DNA of 64,000 nucleotides from Leptolinea sp. HRD-7 (GCA_024363285.1 AP024710.1:806001-870000); one strand, 5' to 3'; counted from the first letter of the stretch, positions 36,605 through 46,092 are shown. Notes: a model not told the origin generated them from the letters alone. Numbers and translations are program-made.

Positions 36605-39043
36605 TTAATCCTTTTCTTCATCCGCTGGCGGCGCACCAGCTCCATAATCTAACACTTCCCGGGTCTGGCTCCCGGGTTCGGATGGGCCAATGATTCCCTC
36701 TTTTTCCATAGTATCGATCAACCGCGCGGCACGGTTGTAGCCGATGCTTAGCCGGCGCTGCAGCATGGAAATGGACGCGCGCCCGAGTGTGCGGACAACG
36801 GAAAGCGCTTCATCGTACATCGGGTCAACCGCAGCACTGCTGCCATCATTGCCCCACAGGTCCGGCTGACGCAGCGGTGTGGAAGGGAGAGTGGGCATAG
36901 GGACGGATAAAGGAGCCGCCGTTTGACCGGCTTCCACGGCGTCGGCCGCTTTGATACGCCAGTGGTCAACCAGGCGATTGATCTCGGCATCCGCGGTGTA
37001 TACACCCTGGAGGCGGACAGGCGCGGGTGCGTCGGGAGCCTGATACAGCATGTCACCGCGTCCAAGCAGACGCTCGGCGCCAGGCTGGTCGAGAATGACC
37101 CGGCTGTCGGTATTGGACGTGACGGAGAACGCGATACGCGCCGGGAAGTTGGCTTTGATCAAACCTGTGACCACATTGACGGAAGGTCGCTGCGTGGCGA
37201 GTATCATGTGAATGCCGGTGGCTCGTGCCAGCTGCGCCAGACGGGTAATGCACTTTTCCACCTCTTCTCCGGCGACCATCATCAGATCCGCCAGTTCATC
37301 TACAACCACTACGATGTAGGGTAGTTTATCCACATTGGCATTATTAAATTCGGTAATATTGCGTACACGCGATTTGGCGAACCGTTCGTAACGGCTGTCC
37401 ATTTCGGTAATCATCCATTGAAGAACCGCCGGGACTTTGGCCGCTTCGGTGATAACCGGAGCCAGCAGGTGAGGCAAATGATTGTAACCGGTCATTTCTA
37501 CCCGTTTAGGGTCAATCAAAACCAGACGCAGGGTATCCGGCGTATTATTCATGAGCAGGCAGGCCAGGATGGAATTTTCGCAGACCGATTTACCAGACCC
37601 GGTGGTACCAGCGATCAGCAGGTGAGGCATGGATGCCAGATCTGCCACGATTGGTTTGCCAGAAACATCTTTCCCGAGAGCGATGCGCAGCGGGCTGCGA
37701 ACTTTTTTAAAGGCTTCGCTTTCCACCATCTCGTGGAGGGTCACTTTATTGGTTTCTTCATTAGGGATTTCGATACCCACGAAACCACGGCCTGGAACAG
37801 GCGCCTGGATTCGGATGCGCTGGGCGGATAATGCCAGTGCCAGGTCATCTGCCAGGCTGACAATTTTTGAAACCCGCACACGGGTGCGGCCGTTGCGGTT
37901 TTCTATGAAATCAGGTTCAACACCATACTGAGTAACAGTGGGGCCCCGTTGAATATCAACGACATGGACAGGCGCGCTGAACAGGCGAAGCGTCTCTTCA
38001 ATTTTTCGCGCGCGGTCCGTGTCAACGTGGCCCTGAATGAACACGGGCTCAGCGGGGTCAAGCACATCATTCACGCATGGAAGAACCCAGGCTGAACCGG
38101 GTTTTTCCACCGTCTGCACAGGGGGAATCACAGTCTCTTCTTTTACCGGTTCCGGCCGACGGACAGGCGGCGCGGGGACACGCTTTACGGCCGATCGGTG
38201 ACCGGACTGAGTATTCAATGGATGAAACCCTGGCGGCAGCGGAGCTGTAGATGAAGACGTGCCGGGTTGCGACGGAGAGTGGGAAATGGGCGCGTTTATA
38301 CCGGTATCCATCATGGCAGCCATGGGGGACGCTTCGACAACATCGCGCACCTGGTCACGAAAGCTGTTGAGGCCATCACGGAAGAAGGAAAGCGGCAATT
38401 GAAGTGACATGGAACCAGAAATGATCATCCAGACTATCAGGATCAACAGGGTTCCCGGGAGACCGAGGCCCTCGATCAATAGCCTTTCAAAGAAGGCTCC
38501 CATGAATCCACCGCCACTTCCTTCCAGTGCCAGTTCCCAACCACCTCCTGCGAGCAAATGAACCCAGGTCAACAGGTTCCAGAACAGCAGAAATAGCCCG
38601 GCGGCACGGCTTCCGGTTAGCGGTGGAATCGTTTCTAACGTGCGGAAGACAAGCCAGAACCCGGCAATCAATAATCCGAATGGAAGGGCGTACATTCCCC
38701 ACCCGGCCAGGCGGCCGATCACCACCACCCATTGAGCAGAAACGACGGCTTCCTGTTCGGTAATCAGACTGAGCAGGGTGAGCAGACCAATAACGATCAT
38801 TCCGGCACCGATAAAATCTAACTGGCGGTCTTTTGGCAGGTCGCTCCATTTGGGCATTTTGACCAGGGCAGCTTTTAAGTAATTCCATACCCTGCCGGTC
38901 TTGACTTTATTGACGGCACGTACAGAAACATGCGGCTGGCGGCGGGTATCTTTTTTTACTTGTGGAGCAGGTTTTTTTGTCGCTCGCCCGGGGGTCATCG
39001 GGCTGGTCACATTTTTTACAACGCGGGTTACAGGTTTAACCAT
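36605..39043 (-). CDS. ftsK: DNA translocase FtsK/SpoIIIE
   Basis: This ATPase pumps chromosomal DNA through the closing septum. The 812-residue chain is close in size to SpoIIIE rather than to long FtsK. Order: basic N-terminal tail (~1-60), four transmembrane helices (~70-215), a Pro/Ser-rich linker (~240-310), the RecA-like motor with Walker A LIAGTTGSGKSVCENS and Walker B YIVVVVDELADLMMVAG plus RATGIHMILATQRPSVNVVTG, and the C-terminal winged-helix gamma domain (ASISMLQRRLSIGYNRAARL, IDTMEKEGIIGP) that reads polarity sequences. It appears to be transcribed alone. Confidence 0.96.
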   Translation of the reverse strand: MVKPVTRVVKNVTSPMTPGRATKKPAPQVKKDTRRQPHVSVRAVNKVKTGRVWNYLKAALVKMPKWSDLPKDRQLDFIGAGMIVIGLLTLLSLITEQEAVVSAQWVVVIGRLAGWGMYALPFGLLIAGFWLVFRTLETIPPLTGSRAAGLFLLFWNLLTWVHLLAGGGWELALEGSGGGFMGAFFERLLIEGLGLPGTLLILIVWMIISGSMSLQLPLSFFRDGLNSFRDQVRDVVEASPMAAMMDTGINAPISHSPSQPGTSSSTAPLPPGFHPLNTQSGHRSAVKRVPAPPVRRPEPVKEETVIPPVQTVEKPGSAWVLPCVNDVLDPAEPVFIQGHVDTDRARKIEETLRLFSAPVHVVDIQRGPTVTQYGVEPDFIENRNGRTRVRVSKIVSLADDLALALSAQRIRIQAPVPGRGFVGIEIPNEETNKVTLHEMVESEAFKKVRSPLRIALGKDVSGKPIVADLASMPHLLIAGTTGSGKSVCENSILACLLMNNTPDTLRLVLIDPKRVEMTGYNHLPHLLAPVITEAAKVPAVLQWMITEMDSRYERFAKSRVRNITEFNNANVDKLPYIVVVVDELADLMMVAGEEVEKCITRLAQLARATGIHMILATQRPSVNVVTGLIKANFPARIAFSVTSNTDSRVILDQPGAERLLGRGDMLYQAPDAPAPVRLQGVYTADAEINRLVDHWRIKAADAVEAGQTAAPLSVPMPTLPSTPLRQPDLWGNDGSSAAVDPMYDEALSVVRTLGRASISMLQRRLSIGYNRAARLIDTMEKEGIIGPSEPGSQTREVLDYGAGAPPADEEKD

Positions 39044-39158
39044 GGTTTGGCTCCCTGTAGTAAGAAGGCAGTATCGTTTTCATTCCCTTCAGGATGCAAG
39101 AGACTTGCCAGAGGAAAACAGGAAAAGCCTTTTTTACCCGGAATTTTAGAGAGTAACT

Positions 39159-39185
39159 GTAGAGGCGGGTGGCACCCGCCCCTAC
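39159..39185. repeat. GTAG(A/G)GGC-tipped palindrome
   Basis: GTAGAGGCGGGT (39159-39170) pairs with ACCCGCCCCTAC (39174-39185) at 11 of 12 positions. It is in the 317-bp gap between ftsK and the LamG-like lipoprotein gene, which otherwise holds a second palindrome at 39263-39284 (AGGGCGGGTT / AACCCGCTCG type) and the terminator at 39312. No gene is seen in the gap. Confidence 0.6.
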
Positions 39186-39302
39186 GTGCCGAACATGGGT
39201 TTGATTTATTGAAAGTATGTGTGTTAGTCGTTCTACCAGTCTTCATGTGTAAAGTTCAGGCCAGGGCGGGTTAGGAACCCGCTCGTACGCATCGCGATGT
39301 TC

Positions 39303-39333
39303 AAAAGAAAGAGCGGACGAAATTGTCCGCTCC
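39303..39333 (-). terminator. Terminator of the LamG-like lipoprotein gene
   Basis: On the minus strand GAGCGGAC (39333-39326) pairs with GTCCGCTC (39319-39312), followed by TTTCTTTT. It is 27 bp past the stop at 39361. Confidence 0.65.
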
Positions 39334-39360
39334 TGAAAGCAAGATTATAAAAATGAGAAA

Positions 39361-40482
39361 TTACATGGGCGGGTTAAGCCACATGTGCATTTCATCCACA
39401 TACAGAGTGAGACGGTCGGTTTCACGCGCGCCTATAAGCAGGCCAAATCCGCCATGACGATAACTGTTATCCGTCCATTCTCCGATCTGGGCGCCATTAA
39501 TATAGAAGGTAAAGTGATCGTTGTTGAGCAAGATGCCAACCCGGTTCAGCGCATTCCCTCCGGGTTTAATGTTAGAGTTTGATGTCCAGGCGATCAAATT
39601 GTCAACGGATTTTTCGTTATCTTTGGGATTGGCGTTCCATTTCTGGAAGGCATATTTTCCGTCACAGGTGATATTGAACCAGTATCCCTGATCGGCGGTC
39701 GCTCTATCTGGAACACGAACCATTATGCCCCATTTATCCATACCATGGCAGGTGACGCCAAATTTGCCGGTAGCCTCAATGTAGGCGTTATCCGCGTTGG
39801 TAGAAGCCAGACGCCATCCATTATCTTTCTGCAGGCCGGTCAACATCATGAAACCGTTTTGGAAGTCTATAGTGGTGAATTTATCGGGTCCGAGAGGCCA
39901 GTTTTTGCCATTATCCATGGTGTCAGACCAGGTGGGGACCGGCAGGATGGTGCGCGGATCAAATGGCGCAAAGGTAGCCGTCAACTGAGCATCGGTAAGG
40001 GGCAGCGGTCCGGGGGTAAATGTGGGGGTGGCGGTATCGGTAGGTGTGGCACTGGGCATGGCGATGGGCGGAGTGGCTGTTGACGTGGCTGTGGCTTCCA
40101 CCAGTAAAGTAGCCGCGGCATCCACCGCTTCTGTCTGTGTAGGCTCAACCGGCACAGTTTCAGGAGTCGCCGTCATGCCCAGGAATGCCGCGAACGCGGT
40201 TTCATCCATGGTGGGGGTGAGCAACCCCGGCACACCCGGTTCAGTGGGAGTGGCCAGCACGCCGATCTCTTCTGGCAACGGCGGAACGGTTACTTCCATC
40301 ATCCCCATATCTGTCTCAGGCACAACAGGCATTGCGCCCGGTTCTGTCGGCATGGCGGTCAAAAGCACAGCTACTTTTGTTGCCATTTCTTCCGACGACA
40401 TGGTGGGCTTCATCGCGGGGATAACACTGCAACCGGATAATAAGAATGTTATCAATATAAGGGTGGTGGTAATTTTTCGCAT
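39361..40482 (-). CDS. Lipoprotein with LamG/DUF1080-like C-terminal domain
   Basis: The 373-residue product has a lipobox LLSGC (Cys near residue 18), then ~150 residues of Thr/Pro/Ala-rich low-complexity linker (TATSTATPPIAMPSATPTDT), and a C-terminal ~190-residue beta-sandwich: DNGKNWPLGPDKFTTIDFQ, NAYIEATGKFGVTCHGMDKW, YWFNITCDGKYAFQKW, LNRVGILLNNDHFTFYINGA and HGGFGLLIGARE. This pattern fits concanavalin-like domains of the DUF1080/LamG group that bind or act on carbohydrates. No catalytic residues can be assigned. Its GGAGG ribosome binding site is inside a hairpin. Confidence 0.8.
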   Translation of the reverse strand: MRKITTTLILITFLLSGCSVIPAMKPTMSSEEMATKVAVLLTAMPTEPGAMPVVPETDMGMMEVTVPPLPEEIGVLATPTEPGVPGLLTPTMDETAFAAFLGMTATPETVPVEPTQTEAVDAAATLLVEATATSTATPPIAMPSATPTDTATPTFTPGPLPLTDAQLTATFAPFDPRTILPVPTWSDTMDNGKNWPLGPDKFTTIDFQNGFMMLTGLQKDNGWRLASTNADNAYIEATGKFGVTCHGMDKWGIMVRVPDRATADQGYWFNITCDGKYAFQKWNANPKDNEKSVDNLIAWTSNSNIKPGGNALNRVGILLNNDHFTFYINGAQIGEWTDNSYRHGGFGLLIGARETDRLTLYVDEMHMWLNPPM

Positions 40483-40488
40483 AAAACG

Positions 40489-40522
40489 CCTCCCGGGCGG
40501 GGCAATAGATACGTCCGGGAGG
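40489..40522 (-). promoter_or_regulatory. Hairpin that sequesters the lipoprotein Shine-Dalgarno
   Basis: CCTCCCGG (40489-40496) pairs with CCGGGAGG (40515-40522). In the minus-strand transcript the 3' arm contains the GGAGG six bases before the ATG at 40482. The same structure sits 27 bp past the stop of the upstream gene and is followed by CGTTTTATG, so it could be a terminator, a translational switch, or both. Confidence 0.5.
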
Positions 40523-40548
40523 TTTGTTGCAAGAAAAATGCCACCATT

Positions 40549-41037
40549 TTACTTCGCTTTATAGCCTATCATGCGCAGGAAGTCTTTGCGCCAGGTGATA
40601 TCTTCATCCGCTTCAATTCCGGCGGGTTTAAATCCGTCTGCCACACCGATGATCCCGCGGCTCTTACCGGTATCGGCTACCAGTACCTCGGCCATATTGG
40701 CAGTGGCGCAGAAGATCTGGCAGACTTCGGGAATGTTTTTAACGGCATTGAGAATATTGATCGGATAATATCCCTCCCCCAGAAAGATGATGAAGCTGTG
40801 TCCCGCGGCGATGGCAGCCGCGTTCTTTTTGGCCAGTTCGATCATCGCTTCGTTGGTTCCGGACCAGCGGATAAGGCACTTTCCGGATGCCTCACAAAAC
40901 GCCACGCCAAACTGAATACCGGGAACTGATGAAACCAGGGCTTCATGAATATCTTCTACAGTCTTGATGAAATGTGATTGTCCGAGAACAAAATTGATCT
41001 CTTCCGGCTTTTCAACAGGAATTGCGAATAGTTCCAT
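40549..41037 (-). CDS. Adenosine-specific kinase family protein (DUF355)
   Basis: The 162-residue product matches the small family known as adenosine-specific kinase (Pfam DUF355): ELFAIPVEKPEEINFVLGQS at the start, VPGIQFGVAFCEASGKCLIR, AAGHSFIIFLGEGYYPINIL, VCQIFCATANMAEVLVADT and GRGIIGVADG-type region near the end. The structure of an archaeal member led to the name; the physiological role is unsettled. Length is full. It is a single-gene unit between the GNAT-type gene (28 bp upstream) and the LamG lipoprotein. Confidence 0.85.
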   Translation of the reverse strand: MELFAIPVEKPEEINFVLGQSHFIKTVEDIHEALVSSVPGIQFGVAFCEASGKCLIRWSGTNEAMIELAKKNAAAIAAGHSFIIFLGEGYYPINILNAVKNIPEVCQIFCATANMAEVLVADTGKSRGIIGVADGFKPAGIEADEDITWRKDFLRMIGYKAK

Positions 41038-41065
41038 TACGATCCTCCGAATACGTTATTTGAAA

Positions 41066-42088
41066 TTACTTTACCGGCGGCTGTAAATCCGCCCGCATAA
41101 CAAATCGGTCAACAGCGCCAAATCGGTATTTGTAGTCTTCATCGCCGCGCATAAAATCAAATTCGGAGCGGCTGTGTTCGATCGCCCATTGCAGCAGATG
41201 ACCCAGCAGCACCCAACCGGGTGACAGGCTCTGAAAATTACGATTGAGGCCGGAGTTATATACCCAGATACGGTTCTGGTAGTCAAAGCTCATATAGGCG
41301 GCCGCCTTTTGACCGTCCACCGTGAGGAAAGCCAGTTGCAGGCACCCGCAGTCAAAAGCAAAGTGAACCACCCGGCGGAGGAATTCGCGCATCTCCGGCT
41401 TAAGAAAAGCGACCTTATCACCGTCGTTTTCCATCAATTCGATGAACGCGTCGACTTCCGTGTCCAGAGTGGCCGGGTCGGTGACAATGTACCAGTCCAC
41501 TGGTATCTCTGATTCTTCTGCGCGGCGCATTTTTCTGCGTATCTCGTGGCGCTGTTTCTTGTCAATGCCGGCCAGATAGGTTTCCCAGTCGGCTGCCAGT
41601 GTAATGCATGGACTGTGTTGCAATTTTTCAATGGTTAGCTGCCAGCCGGTTTTTTCCGCGGCGATCGTCAGCGCGGCCAGAGTGGGGGAAGAATCCAGCA
41701 GGTTACACAGGCTCAATCGGCTGAAACCGGGCAGATCCAATGCCTGAATTTCACCCAATAGACGAGTGAGAAATTCGTCACGATAGTCCGGCAGAACGAT
41801 CACATCGAGAAAATCGGAGACCTCTATGCTGCCCACGTTGAAAAGGCCAACAGTCCCATCAGGTATGGGGGTAGAAAACAACGGCGCCAGGCCGACCAAC
41901 TTTCCTTCCATCCGAGCCGCAAAGAGCAAAAGGTCAGCTCGCGGCCATTCGCCTCCGCCCTTTGTTTCCCACCACAATTTTTGATAGTCAAATTCCAGAA
42001 AGGGCGAGCGGCCGTTGGTTTTATCCAGCAAGTCAAGCCACTCGCCGGCCAGATCGTCAGAAAACTCATGATATACGGTAAGGTTCAT
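41066..42088 (-). CDS. GNAT-fold acyltransferase, CelD/FemAB-like
   Basis: The 340-residue protein fits the Acetyltransf_6/CelD group: an N-terminal GNAT domain with PFLEFDYQKLWWE and LLLFAARMEGKLVGLAPLF, the basic motif GIDKKQRHEIRRKMRRAEES typical of this group, and a second GNAT domain with FLTVDGQKAAAYMSFDYQNR, NRNFQSLSPGWVLLGHLLQW and FDFMRGDEDYKYRFG. Relatives act in cell-envelope polysaccharide or peptidoglycan modification, but the acyl donor and acceptor are unknown. The start at 42088 follows the probable terminator of the Tad-like group. Confidence 0.85.
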   Translation of the reverse strand: MNLTVYHEFSDDLAGEWLDLLDKTNGRSPFLEFDYQKLWWETKGGGEWPRADLLLFAARMEGKLVGLAPLFSTPIPDGTVGLFNVGSIEVSDFLDVIVLPDYRDEFLTRLLGEIQALDLPGFSRLSLCNLLDSSPTLAALTIAAEKTGWQLTIEKLQHSPCITLAADWETYLAGIDKKQRHEIRRKMRRAEESEIPVDWYIVTDPATLDTEVDAFIELMENDGDKVAFLKPEMREFLRRVVHFAFDCGCLQLAFLTVDGQKAAAYMSFDYQNRIWVYNSGLNRNFQSLSPGWVLLGHLLQWAIEHSRSEFDFMRGDEDYKYRFGAVDRFVMRADLQPPVK

Positions 42089-42143
42089 GCGGTGATTCTA
42101 TCGTTCACAGGCATGAACCGCAAGTAGCACGTACAGGCACAAA

Positions 42144-42173
42144 GATCCGGCAGTCATACTGACCTGCCGGATC
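42144..42173 (-). terminator. Hairpin after the TadE-PA14 gene
   Basis: GATCCGGCAG (42144-42153) and CTGCCGGATC (42164-42173) form a perfect 10-bp stem with a 10-base loop, 22 bp past the stop at 42195. On the minus strand CTTTGTG follows, a weak U-run. Probable transcript end of the Tad-like group. Confidence 0.5.
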
Positions 42174-42194
42174 CTGTTCTATTTCAGTGCCCGA

Positions 42195-44216
42195 TCAACC
42201 ACCGATACCCTTGGGGGTGTTGGTCGGAGTGGGGGAACCTGTGTTGGTACGCGTCGGCGTGCGAGTGAAGGTATTGGAGGGCGCCGGAGTGTTGGTGACG
42301 GTGTTGGTATTTGTAGGCGTATTGGTTCGAGTCGAAGTACGCGTCGGTGTACGGGTGTAGGTATTTGTGGCAGGCACCGTATTCGTGATCGTGGGCGTGT
42401 TGGAAATGGTTGGCGTTCTGGTCACTGTTCTGGTATTGGTGCGGGTAAACGTTGCCGTTCGGGTGAACGTCCGGGACGGCGTGAGGGTTATGGAAGGTGT
42501 CAGCGTTCTACTCGGGGTCTGAGTGATGGTGGGCGTATTGGTAATCGTATTCGTCGCGGTGCGTGTATTGGTGGATGTGAAGGTAGCTGTATTCGGGCCG
42601 CTGGTCAATTCGCCAAACAGATTAACCTGCGGGATGATCTCTTTTACCTGGCTCGCGCTGGACCATCTGAGCCTTGCCGCCGCGCCACCTGTGTTTTCAT
42701 ACATTTCGAAAACGATCGGATAGCGCTGGCAGCGGGTAAGGGTTATCTTGCCGGAGCGTTCCGTCTCACTTTGATTTTGCCAGCGGTTAACCAAAAGCTG
42801 ATTATTCACCCACAGCCGGCCACCGTCATCAGTGGCGATATAGAAGGTATATTCTTCACTTGCCAGGGGCATAACTTCTCCAACAAAGCGAATCGCGAAG
42901 TAGTTATCTCCTATGCCGGCAACCGGTGAGTTGTTCCAATAATAATCCACTTTTGGCACGATCTGAACTACGAGCGGACTGGTGCTGAACGGATTCGCCG
43001 GCGGGGCTCCTCCCGTCCAGTTGTAGTATTCTGCCCGCAAGCCGTTACCGGAGCTGGGGCAGGCTGCCAGGGTGGCTGTATTCGTAGCCGTCGCCGTTCT
43101 GGTCGCTGTGTTAGTAGATGTGGCCGTCGCCGTAAAGGTACTTGTCGGGGTAAATGTCGCCGTGTTTGTAAACGTCGCCGAGGGTGTAAAGGTGTCAGTC
43201 ACGGTAGGAGTATCTGTGAACGTCGCCGTCTGGGTTGACGTGTATGTGGGCGTATCCGGGTTCATGTTCCCCTCAGACAGACCGGTGACGCGGGACGTGC
43301 GGAATTTTTCCACCACGCCGTCGCGGGAGGTGTTCAGGCGAAGGGTAGGCCACCAAGCGCTCAACAACGGCATGATCATCGGATGACGGTACGTGAGAGT
43401 GACACGTACACGATCACCAGGACCACCAGCGTCGTCCATGTAATACTGTGGAACGGTCAGGTATTTTTTTGAGCCATCCGGATTGGTACCGTTCTCGACC
43501 TTGTTATACGCCATGCACAATGTGGGGAAGTACTGGTATTCGTCCTGTCCGTCGTGACCGGGGTAATAACGGGCCAGGCTTGGATCCAGCACCGGATCGT
43601 TGATCAGAAAAACAGGGAAGGTGGCCGGCGAAACGCCAGGAAGCGGTTCACCCACCCGGTTAGAACAGATGGAGATCATGAAGAAGCCGGGCTGACTCGG
43701 GTCACCGCGGTAATCCGCGCTGAAGGTCGTACCGTGGGTTTCGGCATCCACCAGATATTGCAGGTAATCACCGGAAACCGATTCGTCCAGGGCTATACCA
43801 CTCGCTCCAGCCAGAGCGGCGTCACGAATGGAAGGCATACGCGCCCAGTCCTGCAGTTCCTGGGTATGGTCACGGGCAGTTTCCTTTTCCGCGTCTGTCG
43901 CGGTTGCCGGATCGGCCACAGTGACTTTGCAGTCCACCTCGCCATCCGCCGCGTCTTCTGCCGCATAACCCAGGGCAGCGCCGGCCGCACCACAATAGGC
44001 TTTGTTGTACTCACCGGTGATGGCGTAGCGCGCGCCAAAACGGGCGCCATTCTCCAGCGCAAGCCAGGCCTGTAACAGGCGGCCGAACTCAATGACACCA
44101 AAGGTGAGCAGCAAAAGCACGGGGAGAGCGATGGCAAACTCCACCATACTTTGAGCCGGAGCCGCCTTGAACCGGCGGAGTATCCAATGTACCAGGCCTC
44201 GGTCTTTTGTTTTCAT
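42195..44216 (-). CDS. TadE-like protein fused to PA14 domain and threonine-rich stalks
   Basis: The 673-residue product begins with a TadE-like N terminus: short basic leader, then QSMVEFAIALPVLLLLTFGV and IEFGRLLQAWLALENGARFG, the prepilin-like motif with Glu+5. Residues ~50-310 are a soluble domain. A first (Thr-x)n stretch (~320-385, TSTQTATFTDTPTVTDTFTP type) leads to a PA14 domain (~393-540: LRAEYYNWTGGAPP, EEYTFYIATDDGGRLWVNNQ, LRWSSASQVKEIIPQ), which in other proteins binds carbohydrate. A second long Thr/Asn/Pro-rich tail (~548-665) ends the chain. The layout suggests a membrane-anchored or pilus-associated surface adhesin. It is the last of three Tad-like genes, 7 bp after the vWA gene. 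Confidence 0.85.
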   Translation of the reverse strand: MKTKDRGLVHWILRRFKAAPAQSMVEFAIALPVLLLLTFGVIEFGRLLQAWLALENGARFGARYAITGEYNKAYCGAAGAALGYAAEDAADGEVDCKVTVADPATATDAEKETARDHTQELQDWARMPSIRDAALAGASGIALDESVSGDYLQYLVDAETHGTTFSADYRGDPSQPGFFMISICSNRVGEPLPGVSPATFPVFLINDPVLDPSLARYYPGHDGQDEYQYFPTLCMAYNKVENGTNPDGSKKYLTVPQYYMDDAGGPGDRVRVTLTYRHPMIMPLLSAWWPTLRLNTSRDGVVEKFRTSRVTGLSEGNMNPDTPTYTSTQTATFTDTPTVTDTFTPSATFTNTATFTPTSTFTATATSTNTATRTATATNTATLAACPSSGNGLRAEYYNWTGGAPPANPFSTSPLVVQIVPKVDYYWNNSPVAGIGDNYFAIRFVGEVMPLASEEYTFYIATDDGGRLWVNNQLLVNRWQNQSETERSGKITLTRCQRYPIVFEMYENTGGAAARLRWSSASQVKEIIPQVNLFGELTSGPNTATFTSTNTRTATNTITNTPTITQTPSRTLTPSITLTPSRTFTRTATFTRTNTRTVTRTPTISNTPTITNTVPATNTYTRTPTRTSTRTNTPTNTNTVTNTPAPSNTFTRTPTRTNTGSPTPTNTPKGIGG

Positions 44217-44223
44217 ACGTACC

Positions 44224-46092
44224 TCACTGGGTCAACCTTGAATAAATACGGGTGGAAATATCGTTAAAAATCTCACCGAGCTGGTTTCCACTCGGGGCAT
44301 AATAATATTGCCCGCAGCTTGTTTTTGTAGGTGTAGAGGCGCAGGGATCCGGGGTACGTTCGCCGTCATCCCCCACGGCAGCCGCGTAACGCAACAGATA
44401 TTCACCAATCGGACCGCTGGCACCAGACGGCACACTGCCCGCGCTGCCCAGTCCGATGGCATAAATGGATATATCCGAGCCGGTTTCTTCAGCCGGATTG
44501 GTAGATTTTTGCAACGCCGCGTAATCGATCATATCCAGCGCGTAATCGTACACGGAATACAGAGAAGGGTCTCCCAGGGCGGATATCGATCCGGGCGGGC
44601 AGGTGGCGGGATTGGTATCCAGGCAATACCGGGGACTTAATGTAGCATCTTTTCGTTTGTCCTCGCAACCAAACCCCCAGTTGTAGCTGCCAATACCGCC
44701 GGTACAGTAACCCAATGGGAATTTGGAAGGAATGTTAGGATTGGACGCCGGAGTGTCACTCAGGTTGACCAGACCATCGGAGAGCACAACCATAACCCAT
44801 ACCGCGTTAGGACGCCCATCGCGTTTCAACACCTGCGCGCCAGCGCGGATGCCGCAGCCGGTGCAGGTGGAGTTCGGGGTCATATACATCCACGTCGGTT
44901 TGGGGCAGGTGGGGGGATCAGTAGAAATATCACATTCCGGGGTGGGGAATAATTGTTCTTTTGTGGTAAGGTTTTCGTCTTTGATCGTAACAATTCCATC
45001 CCCATCGCGGTCTAAACCCCAGTAATAGGAATCGAGATAATAGGGATTGTCACAGGGGCCGCCCAGGGAATCCAATCCAAGATTGAGGGTATCGTCCCAG
45101 AGCTCTTCCGCTATCGTATCGGAAATAGTCCGGCATTCCGCCGCGACGTCGGTCGGATCCATGGGATCATCGCTATCATCATCGGCGCCGTCGCCGTCAC
45201 GGTCTTCGGGGTATACCGGGTTGAAACCGAACAGGTCCACACCGCCTTTATACACAGAATTCCAGCGGTTTATGATATGGGTGTAGGGGGGATCATCATG
45301 AACCTGCAACGCATCGACCGCATTTTTTGCCAGATCCAGGTCGTTGTACATTGTAATGCTGGCAAGCGGTTTAACACCCACATCGTATCCGATGACCGCC
45401 ACCTGATCATAGCCGGGAAACAGGGTTTCGATCAAACCCTTGGCCGCCTCTTTCGCTTTTTGCATGGGTTGGCAGTTGTTCGCGGCGATACACCCGGCGG
45501 GGTTATATGGAGTGGAATAACCAGGAGTCTCACTGGCCATGGATTCAGAGGTATCAATAATGATCACCAGGTCTATAGGCGCCGCTTCCGCGATGGTATG
45601 GCTCTGTAACGGCACATTATTAAACCCCAGCAGGCTTAAAAAATATAACGGGGCTTCCAGCGTGGCATCCACCCAGACCAGTTTGCGTTTCAACTCGGTG
45701 GGCGATGTCGGGCACAATACCGCGAAATCCGCGGGCTTTGTCGCGCTATCGCAGATGTAGATGTGCATGTTCATTTTCGCCGGATCCAGATCATGCAGCT
45801 TGAGAATTTCCAATGCTGCCTTGGTCATGCGGTCCGTATTCAGGGTCATCCCGTATTCCGCTTTATAGTCATTAGCCGCGGCTACCGCCGCGCCGTCAAT
45901 GGCACGGCGCAACTGTCCGTAGGTAACATATAAAGAGCCGGCATCAATGGCGAGACCGGCAAAGAACAACAGGGACAGCAGGGTGACCGCGAAGATCACG
46001 ATCACCTGTCCGCGCTGTGACTTCAGGTTACGGTCCTGTTGTTGGTGTCGGGTAGGGTTGCGCCGCCGGAAGCGGCATAAGAGTGTACGCAT
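44224..46092 (-). CDS. TadG-like protein with von Willebrand A domain
   Basis: The 622-residue product has a TadG/TadE-type N terminus: basic leader, GQVIVIFAVTLLSLLFFAGL, AIDAGSLYVTYGQLRRAIDG and AAVAAANDYKAEYG. A vWA domain follows (PIDLVIIIDTSESMASETPG, the MIDAS DxSxS; QVAVIGYDVGVKPLASI). Inside or after it are acidic Ca-binding-like loops, DRDGDGADDDSDD and GLDRDGDGIVTIKDEN. Several Cys pairs suggest disulfides outside the cell. The ATG at 46092 is preceded by GAGGATCC, and the gene overlaps tadE by 65 bp, a tight coupling. Likely an exported surface protein of a Tad-type system. Confidence 0.88.
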   Translation of the reverse strand: MRTLLCRFRRRNPTRHQQQDRNLKSQRGQVIVIFAVTLLSLLFFAGLAIDAGSLYVTYGQLRRAIDGAAVAAANDYKAEYGMTLNTDRMTKAALEILKLHDLDPAKMNMHIYICDSATKPADFAVLCPTSPTELKRKLVWVDATLEAPLYFLSLLGFNNVPLQSHTIAEAAPIDLVIIIDTSESMASETPGYSTPYNPAGCIAANNCQPMQKAKEAAKGLIETLFPGYDQVAVIGYDVGVKPLASITMYNDLDLAKNAVDALQVHDDPPYTHIINRWNSVYKGGVDLFGFNPVYPEDRDGDGADDDSDDPMDPTDVAAECRTISDTIAEELWDDTLNLGLDSLGGPCDNPYYLDSYYWGLDRDGDGIVTIKDENLTTKEQLFPTPECDISTDPPTCPKPTWMYMTPNSTCTGCGIRAGAQVLKRDGRPNAVWVMVVLSDGLVNLSDTPASNPNIPSKFPLGYCTGGIGSYNWGFGCEDKRKDATLSPRYCLDTNPATCPPGSISALGDPSLYSVYDYALDMIDYAALQKSTNPAEETGSDISIYAIGLGSAGSVPSGASGPIGEYLLRYAAAVGDDGERTPDPCASTPTKTSCGQYYYAPSGNQLGEIFNDISTRIYSRLTQ

